From contig PLAE01000023.1 of NCBI GenBank assembly GCA_003134035.1, forward strand, positions 1-49,908: a stretch of DNA of 49,908 bases, read 5' to 3'. The notes under the pieces are model-generated. The model was not told the DNA's origin. It did not search any database and saw only the letters and a program-made list of their open reading frames with translations. A program made the position numbers and the translations under genes. Positions 45,762 to 49,908 of this stretch are shown here, piece after piece; position 1 is the stretch's first letter; every line of letters starts with the position of its first letter. Source of the stretch: Candidatus Velthaea versatilis (GTDB lineage: Bacteria; Vulcanimicrobiota; Vulcanimicrobiia; Vulcanimicrobiales; Vulcanimicrobiaceae).

Positions 45762-45781
45762 AATGAAAGCGCGAAATAAAA

Positions 45782-46687
45782 TTATATCGAAAACTCCGAG
45801 TGCTCGTACGATAGGAGCTTGAGGATTTTGTCGAGCCCCTGCCCCTGCGTACTTTTTCCCGACGACTTGACGATTTTGGCGGGGATACCAGCGACCGTCG
45901 AGTGCGGCGGCACCGATTGGAGCACGAGCGCGCCGGCGGCGATGCGGGCAAACGATCCGATCTCGATATTACCGAGGATCTTGGCACCCGCGCCGATCAT
46001 CGCGCCGCGCCGGATTTTCGGATGCCGGTCACGCGATTCTTTGCCGGTTCCACCCAACGTCACGTCTTGCAGCAGCGAGACCGCATCTTCGATGACGGCG
46101 GTCTCGCCGACGACCAGCCCCGTCGCGTGGTCGAGAAAGATGCCCTTGCCGAACTTCGCCGCCGGATGGATATCGGTTTGAAAGACATCCGAGGAACGGC
46201 TCTGGAGATAGAGTGCGAAATCCCGCTCGACATGATTCCATAGCCAGTGCGCCACCCGATGCGTTTGAACCGCGTGGAAGCCCTTGAAGTAGAGGACCGG
46301 CTCGATGAGCCGCTCGCACGCCGGATCGCGCTCGAGCACGGCTGCGATGTCGGCACGCATGGCCTTGCCGATCGAGGGCGCCGCGCGAAAGGCGCGCTCG
46401 AACGTTTCGACCAGAACGTCGATGCCCACTGCGCTGTGCGCCAGCCGCACGGCAATCCGATAAATGATCGCCGCCTCGAACGTCGGTTGCGCGAGGATCG
46501 AGTCGACGAACAGTGCAGCGAGCATCGGTGCGCGCCGGTAGGCGTCCTCCGCTTCGGTCCGCAGACGCAACCAAAGCTCGTCGCCCGCCGCTTCCTGCGC
46601 ATGCTGCGCAGCGGTCTCCTCGGGGACGGTCGAACCGGCATCGGGGGCTATCGAAACGACGTGGGTTTTGACGGATTGCAGAGGCAC
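45782..46687 (-). CDS. cysE: serine O-acetyltransferase (EpsC/CysE type)
   Basis: 301 residues, GTG start. The N-terminal half is helical (LRTEAEDAYRRAPMLAALFVDSI); the C-terminal half is a left-handed beta-helix of hexapeptide repeats with the family's key stretch DIHPAAKFGKGIFLDHATGLVVGETAVI, VTLGGTGK and DRHPKIRRGAMIGAGAKILG. It makes O-acetylserine, the carbon acceptor for sulfide in cysteine synthesis. The EpsC form is the one found in family 2A encapsulin loci. Upstream on the same strand are a promoter, a Cys-rich leader ORF and an intrinsic terminator, so expression is probably attenuated by cysteine supply. Confidence 0.93.
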   Translation of the reverse strand: MPLQSVKTHVVSIAPDAGSTVPEETAAQHAQEAAGDELWLRLRTEAEDAYRRAPMLAALFVDSILAQPTFEAAIIYRIAVRLAHSAVGIDVLVETFERAFRAAPSIGKAMRADIAAVLERDPACERLIEPVLYFKGFHAVQTHRVAHWLWNHVERDFALYLQSRSSDVFQTDIHPAAKFGKGIFLDHATGLVVGETAVIEDAVSLLQDVTLGGTGKESRDRHPKIRRGAMIGAGAKILGNIEIGSFARIAAGALVLQSVPPHSTVAGIPAKIVKSSGKSTQGQGLDKILKLLSYEHSEFSI

Positions 46688-46721
46688 GCGTGTTGACCCC
46701 GTACGTTCGACCAGAGAAATT

Positions 46722-46758
46722 TAAAAATAAAAAGCCCCTCGGCAAACAGCGAGGGGCT
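46722..46758 (-). terminator. intrinsic terminator of Cys-leader unit 2
   Basis: On the minus strand AGCCCCTCG (complement of 46758-46750) pairs with CGAGGGGCT (46741-46733), 8-nt loop, followed by TTTATTTTT. It lies 41 nt after the leader ORF stop and about 45 nt before the cysE GTG, where an attenuator would be. Confidence 0.8.
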
Positions 46759-46799
46759 CGTACCATGACGCACCGATCGGTCACATCGTCGCTGGCAAG

Positions 46800-46877
46800 C
46801 TACCGCCGTTTAACGGGCACACGGAAAAACAAACAACGACAACGGCGACAACCCACGACGGACCAGCTGCGGTGCAT
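46800..46877 (-). CDS. Cys-rich leader peptide 2 (25 codons)
   Basis: ATG at 46877, TAG at 46800. Begins MHRSWSVVG, then the cluster CRRCRC (Cys at 10, 13, 15), ends LFFRVPVKRR. No ribosome-binding site: the -10 hexamer ends 6 nt before the ATG, so the A of the ATG is the predicted first transcribed base, i.e. a leaderless mRNA. It precedes an intrinsic terminator and cysE. Stalling at the Cys codons when tRNA-Cys is uncharged would be expected to prevent terminator formation. Confidence 0.7.
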   Translation of the reverse strand: MHRSWSVVGCRRCRCLFFRVPVKRR

Positions 46878-46883
46878 TGTAAA

Positions 46884-46912
46884 TATATACCAGCGCCGCA
46901 AGGCGCTGTCAA
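46884..46912 (-). promoter_or_regulatory. promoter of Cys-leader unit 2 / cysE
   Basis: Perfect -35 TTGACA (46912-46907), ideal 17-nt spacer, TATATA (46889-46884) as -10. The predicted start falls on the leader ORF ATG at 46877. It is the best promoter match in the window. Confidence 0.75.
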
Positions 46913-46948
46913 ACCGGAGTTGCGTGCTTAGCCGGCGACGGCTGAGCC

Positions 46949-47293
46949 CGCGGTTCGGCGCGCGAAGTAAGCGATGCCTTCAGCAATTGGCGCGTCGCAA
47001 TCGACGGAGTTCGGCCGAAAACGAGCGCACTTTGGCAAGAGTTCACGCTCGCCTACCAGCGCCGCTTCGTCCGTCACGTCCAGCCGTATTGGAACGTTCA
47101 CCGGCACCGGATGGCGCCCCAGGTCGCCGAGCAGCTGGCCGGACTTGTCGCGGCGGGCTCACTGCGAATGCTGGCCGGCCGGCCGCAGCACTTTACGGCC
47201 GCGCCGGACGCGGTGCGGGTCTCGATTCGTTCGCGCGGCAGCGACGAGCGGATCGAGATCGACGCGGGGCGCGTCCTCAATTGCAGCGGACCG
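46949..47293 (+). pseudogene. YdhS-like FAD/NAD(P)-binding protein, internal fragment
   Basis: One frame reads SNWRVAIDGVRPKTSALWQEF, RRFVRHVQPYWNVHRHRMAP, QVAEQLAGLVAAGSLRMLAG and ends with a dinucleotide-fold segment RVLNCSGPE. This is the middle part of the FAD/NAD(P)-binding family that includes YdhS (about 450-600 residues). The N-terminal FAD site and the C-terminus are absent; downstream the text stops making sense. The frame stays open to 48046, but past 47300 the translation is Arg/Ser-rich noise. Confidence 0.5.
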
Positions 47294-47439
47294 GAACACC
47301 AAACGGATCCTGCGGGAAGCGCCCGATGCGGGAAGATCCGCGACCGATTTTACGCGCAGCGCCTTATAGCGGAGGACTCGGTTCGAGACGAGCGTGCGGA
47401 ACCGCCGTGCATGTCCGGGTGCAAATGTGGTGCGGGGCA

Positions 47440-47469
47440 TTGCACCAGCGGTACAAGCCGTGTTAAGGT
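47440..47469 (+). promoter_or_regulatory. possible promoter of Cys-leader unit 3
   Basis: TAAGGT (47464-47469) fits the TAnnnT -10 pattern and ends 6 nt before the leader ATG, the same distance as in unit 2. A weak TTGCAC lies 18 nt upstream. The -35 match is poor, so support comes mainly from the shared geometry. Confidence 0.4.
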
Positions 47470-47475
47470 TTCGGC

Positions 47476-47538
47476 ATGTTACGTGAACGCGAACTTTGCT
47501 GTCGTGAGTTCTGTTGTCCGCCGGAGGATCGCGGCTAG
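47476..47538 (+). CDS. Cys-rich leader peptide 3 (20 codons)
   Basis: ATG to TAG, 20 residues: MLRERELCCREFCCPPEDRG, with two Cys-Cys pairs at 8-9 and 13-14. No ribosome-binding site; the ATG is at the predicted transcription start. A 6-bp hairpin and then an intrinsic terminator follow, the terminator starting 41 nt after the stop exactly as in unit 2. The next recognisable gene downstream is a SulP sulfate permease, 430 nt beyond the terminator. Confidence 0.68.
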   Translation: MLRERELCCREFCCPPEDRG

Positions 47539-47551
47539 GGCTTGCGTGGAA

Positions 47552-47566
47552 CGACGGCCGCCGTCG
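47552..47566 (+). promoter_or_regulatory. hairpin between leader ORF 3 and its terminator
   Basis: CGACGG / CCGTCG with a 3-nt loop, placed between the leader stop and the terminator. It could be part of the alternative (anti-terminator) fold. Confidence 0.4.
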
Positions 47567-47579
47567 CGCTCCGTGTCGG

Positions 47580-47613
47580 GACCCTCGCCGTTGGTGAGGG
47601 TCTTTTTTCTTTT
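47580..47613 (+). terminator. intrinsic terminator of Cys-leader unit 3
   Basis: GACCCTCGCC pairs with GGTGAGGGTC (47580-47589 with 47593-47602, one G-U pair), 3-nt loop, followed by TTTTTTCTTTT. A textbook intrinsic terminator with no complete gene upstream to terminate except the leader ORF. Confidence 0.85.
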
Positions 47614-47760
47614 ACGCCCATCCCTGAAAGAAGCCGGATTGTTACGTCAATTGGCCGCCCTCGGCCCCAACTCGACGCGGAAGCGACGCGCGAACGTTCG
47701 ACGCGAAGCCCGCGTGCGAAGAATCCGACAATCGCAAAGCGTTCGTGAGGAAAGCGAAAA

Positions 47761-47973
47761 ATGCACGTCCGTCTGGGGCAAATCGCTTGGGAACTCGACC
47801 TCATCGCGCACGATAAAGCGTGCCGTGAGGATTCGACGGACGCACGCACCCGACCAGCCGAACGGAACGCCGCCATGGCTCACGATCGCGCTGAGGAGAT
47901 TCAATTCAGCCGGCGTCCGGGGATCTTCGCGCGTCTTGCGGCGCGCCTTTCGTTTACAAGCGGTCAGCGCTAA
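47761..47973 (+). CDS. possible small protein, unknown
   Basis: 70 codons from ATG, with GAGG about 9-10 nt upstream: MHVRLGQIAWELDLI, then a charged middle and RPGIFARLAARLSF. It resembles nothing I know and has no paralog here. It would be the first gene after attenuator 3. The last 19 bases are the first copy of a direct repeat. May be spurious. Confidence 0.25.
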   Translation: MHVRLGQIAWELDLIAHDKACREDSTDARTRPAERNAAMAHDRAEEIQFSRRPGIFARLAARLSFTSGQR

Positions 47974-47994
47974 TGTACAAGCGGTCAGCGCTAA
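47955..47994. repeat. 19-nt direct repeat, period 21, upstream of SulP
   Basis: TACAAGCGGTCAGCGCTAA occurs at 47955-47973 and 47976-47994, exactly 21 bp apart. Each copy holds the short inverted repeat AGCG-GTCAG-CGCT. The centre spacing of two helical turns and the position ~50-90 bp before the SulP start make an operator pair possible; a slippage duplication is the alternative. Confidence 0.6.
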
Positions 47995-48042
47995 AGACGA
48001 AGGTAGGTACGTGATGTCCCCCAGCCTCGGAGTGCCCGGCAC

Positions 48043-49836
48043 GTGAGCGCGGTGTTTCGCCGGCCATTTGCGTATAGCCTAACGGCTTTTCGCAGCGACC
48101 TCATTGCCGGTGCGACGGTCGCCGCGATCGCGGTTCCCCAAGCGATCGCGTACGCGTTGATCGCCGGCGTCGATCCGCGCTACGGCCTCTACTCCGCCAT
48201 CATCGTAACCATCGTTGCATCGCTGCTCGGGTCGTCGTCGCATTTGATCAACGGACCCACGAACGCGATTTCGCTCGTCGTCTTTAGCGCCCTCGCACCG
48301 TTTACGGGCCAGGTAGACGGGTACCAAGCGCTGTTTTTGTTGGGCATCATCGCCGGCTCGATGCAGATCGTCATCGCGGCATTGCGGCTCGGCGACTTGA
48401 CGCGCTACGTTTCCGAATCGGTGATCCTCGGCTTCATGGCCGGGGCCGGCTTGCTCATCGCGATCGGCCAAATCGGTAATTTCATCGGCGCCGCCAAAAA
48501 GGGTTCGGGCGATCAATCCGTTCTCGTGAACACGTGGCTCACGCTCAGCCAAGGCGTCTTCAACCTGCGCGCGGTTGGGCTGGGCGTCGGCACGATCATT
48601 GTGGTCCTGGCACTGCACCGCGTCATCACCAAGTACAAGCTGCCGCGCGTCGACATGCTTGCGGGCTTGATTCTCGCCTCGCTCGTCGCCGCGTATTTCG
48701 GTTGGTCGCTGCCGTCTCCCACCGGGAAAACGATCGTTTCCGTCGTTGGCGCCATTCCCGCGGCGCTTCCATCGTTTCATCTTCCGGTGATCAACGTCGC
48801 TTGGGCTTTGCGACTCATCAACGGTAGTTTGGCGATTGCTCTGCTCGGATTGCTCGAAGCGCTCGCGGTCGCTAAATCAATTTCGACCTATACTCGGCAA
48901 CCGCTGAACTACAACCGCCAGTGCCTCGCCGAAGGCGTCGGCAATGTTGTCGGCGGCTTTTTTGAGGCGCTGCCGGGCTCGGGATCGTTGACGCGCTCGG
49001 CGATCAACTTCCAAGCCGGCGCAGTAACGCGAGCGTCGGGTGTGTATTCCGGTATCATCGTCGGCCTCGTCGTTCTCGCCCTTGGTCCGTATGCCCGGTT
49101 CATTCCGAAGTCCGTCCTGGCCGGTTTGCTCTTCATCACGGCAGCCCGCTTAATCGATTGGAAGCGCCTCAACTATGCGATTCGGGCTTCACGTTTCGAT
49201 GCCGCGCTCGTCGCGGTCACGGCGTTCACGGCGATCTTCATCGACGTCGAAGACTCGATTCTCGCGGGCGTCGCTCTCTCGATCATCCTGTTCTTGCTGC
49301 GTGCGTCGAAACCCGGCCTGCGCGAGCTCATCGTCGGCCCCGAACGTGTCGTTCGCGAGCGGCGAAGCGGCGAGCTGCGTCAAGCGGGACTTCTGATCTA
49401 CGATCTGGAGGGCGAGCTCTTCTTCGGCGCAGCGCCGCAATTCGAACGCCTTCTGCACGACATCGATGCCGAGACCGATCGGGACGGCGCCACCTATCTC
49501 GTGCTTCGCTTGAAACGGACCTGGAATCCCGACATGGTCGTCGTCGAACATCTCGAGCAGTTTCTGCGCGCGGCCGAAACGCGCGGGTTGACCGTTCTGC
49601 TCGCCGGTATTCGACCCGATCTGATGCGCATATTCGGCAACATTGGGCTCACGACATGGTTTCCGTCCGAGCGCATCTTCCCCGAAGAGGACGAGGCCTT
49701 TTCGGCGACGCTGCGTGCCGTGCGCCATGCCGGCGAGTTGGCGAACCGGCACCAAACGGCGGCGGCAGATCAGCCCGCCGCTACGCCCGAGTCGGTTCGT
49801 TGGGACGAGATGAACGCGGCGTATTATCTGGTCTAG
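48043..49836 (+). CDS. SulP family sulfate permease with STAS domain
   Basis: 597 residues, GTG start with GGAG 10 nt upstream. N-terminal ~420 residues: about 12-14 hydrophobic segments with family motifs AGATVAAIAVPQAIAYALIAGVDPRYGLYSAI, SHLINGPTNAISLVVF, ISTYTRQPLNYNRQCLAEGVGNVVGGFFEALPGSGSLTRSAINFQAGA. C-terminal ~440-570: STAS domain (LRQAGLLIYDLEGELFFGAAPQFERLL, TYLVLRLKRTWNPDMVVVEHLEQFL). SulP proteins carry sulfate, bicarbonate or other anions; lying downstream of a Cys-type leader and beside cysE, sulfate is the best guess. Confidence 0.93.
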   Translation: MSAVFRRPFAYSLTAFRSDLIAGATVAAIAVPQAIAYALIAGVDPRYGLYSAIIVTIVASLLGSSSHLINGPTNAISLVVFSALAPFTGQVDGYQALFLLGIIAGSMQIVIAALRLGDLTRYVSESVILGFMAGAGLLIAIGQIGNFIGAAKKGSGDQSVLVNTWLTLSQGVFNLRAVGLGVGTIIVVLALHRVITKYKLPRVDMLAGLILASLVAAYFGWSLPSPTGKTIVSVVGAIPAALPSFHLPVINVAWALRLINGSLAIALLGLLEALAVAKSISTYTRQPLNYNRQCLAEGVGNVVGGFFEALPGSGSLTRSAINFQAGAVTRASGVYSGIIVGLVVLALGPYARFIPKSVLAGLLFITAARLIDWKRLNYAIRASRFDAALVAVTAFTAIFIDVEDSILAGVALSIILFLLRASKPGLRELIVGPERVVRERRSGELRQAGLLIYDLEGELFFGAAPQFERLLHDIDAETDRDGATYLVLRLKRTWNPDMVVVEHLEQFLRAAETRGLTVLLAGIRPDLMRIFGNIGLTTWFPSERIFPEEDEAFSATLRAVRHAGELANRHQTAAADQPAATPESVRWDEMNAAYYLV

Positions 49837-49908
49837 TGTGTGGGTCTACTTTGCCGACCCTTCGTGGTCGGGCTGCGCCCCAGCCGCCAGTCGTCGACGT
49901 GTCGGGCA
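49837..49908. other. window end; possible hairpin after SulP
   Basis: CCGACC (49854-49859) can pair with GGTCGG (49866-49871) 17 bp after the SulP stop. No U tract follows, so it is only a possible 3'-end structure. The rest of the window shows no gene. Confidence 0.35.

Larger units (their letters stand above)
47614..48042. other. 429-bp region between attenuator 3 and the SulP gene
   Basis: Contains one weak small ORF and a 19-nt direct repeat. The distance from terminator to SulP is much longer than in the other two units, so another gene may once have stood here. Confidence 0.4.

Noticed and set aside
47111-48046. 311-codon plus-strand ORF
   Set aside because: Only its first ~60 codons match a family; the rest is Arg/Ser-rich and runs through leader 3 and its terminator.

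Overview
The window is high-GC, densely packed bacterial chromosome. A signal-peptide porin of the OprB type, remnants of a second outer-membrane porin and of an RND/outer-membrane-factor efflux system show a diderm cell. Other traits look actinobacteria-like: GTG/TTG/CTG starts, near-leaderless short ORFs, and the two copies of a small peptide plus WPPG/LWG-domain pair. I could not place it taxonomically from sequence alone; a poorly cultured diderm phylum of the Eremiobacterota kind is a guess. No tRNA, rRNA, CRISPR array, transposase or phage gene was seen.

Region 1 (1-24.5 kb) is a carbon-storage and beta-oxidation block. It holds an acyl-CoA dehydrogenase (cut by the window edge), a fused enoyl-CoA hydratase/3-hydroxyacyl-CoA dehydrogenase, D-lactate dehydrogenase, an acetyl-CoA hydrolase/CoA-transferase, a LuxR-type regulator, ETF-quinone oxidoreductase, lactate permease, acetoacetyl-CoA reductase, PHA depolymerase, class II-like PHA synthase, a DUF3141 synthase-like protein, an AarF/UbiB kinase, a BktB-like thiolase, EtfA, EtfB and an acyl-CoA ligase. 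Together they activate and oxidise fatty acids, pass electrons through ETF to quinone, and store or mobilise 3-hydroxyacyl units as polyester.

Region 2 (24.5-29.8 kb) is decayed: a frameshifted cupin gene, an intact OprB-type porin, an RND-pump fragment joined to the C-terminus of an outer-membrane factor, a broken beta-barrel porin, then about 1 kb without genes. It ends with a gene for an unusual Q/N-rich, prion-like protein.

Region 3 (29.8-36.9 kb) is accessory. A SLOG-like protein with two 2-TM segments faces, tail to tail, a TIR/NB-ARC/TPR protein, which looks like a predicted immune (conflict) pair. A lipoprotein follows, then a second small-peptide/WPPG-domain locus in which two reading frames overlap.

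Region 4 (36.9-43.2 kb) has a CaiB-type CoA-transferase, 4-hydroxyphenylpyruvate dioxygenase and homogentisate dioxygenase (tyrosine degradation), then a chemoreceptor.

Region 5 (43.1-49.9 kb) is the most interesting. Three separate units share one layout: a sigma70-like promoter, a 20-26 codon ORF with clustered Cys codons starting at or almost at the predicted transcription start, and an intrinsic terminator 28-41 nt after its stop. They lie ahead of a desaturase/PhnD-SsuA-like pair, serine acetyltransferase, and a SulP sulfate permease. I read them as cysteine-responsive transcription attenuators. Between them lies the scar of a family 2A encapsulin sulfur locus: the first 37 codons of an encapsulin shell protein abut the last 87 codons of a SufS-type cysteine desulfurase, next to the serine acetyltransferase gene. 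All functional statements rest on reading motifs by eye; no database search or folding program was run.
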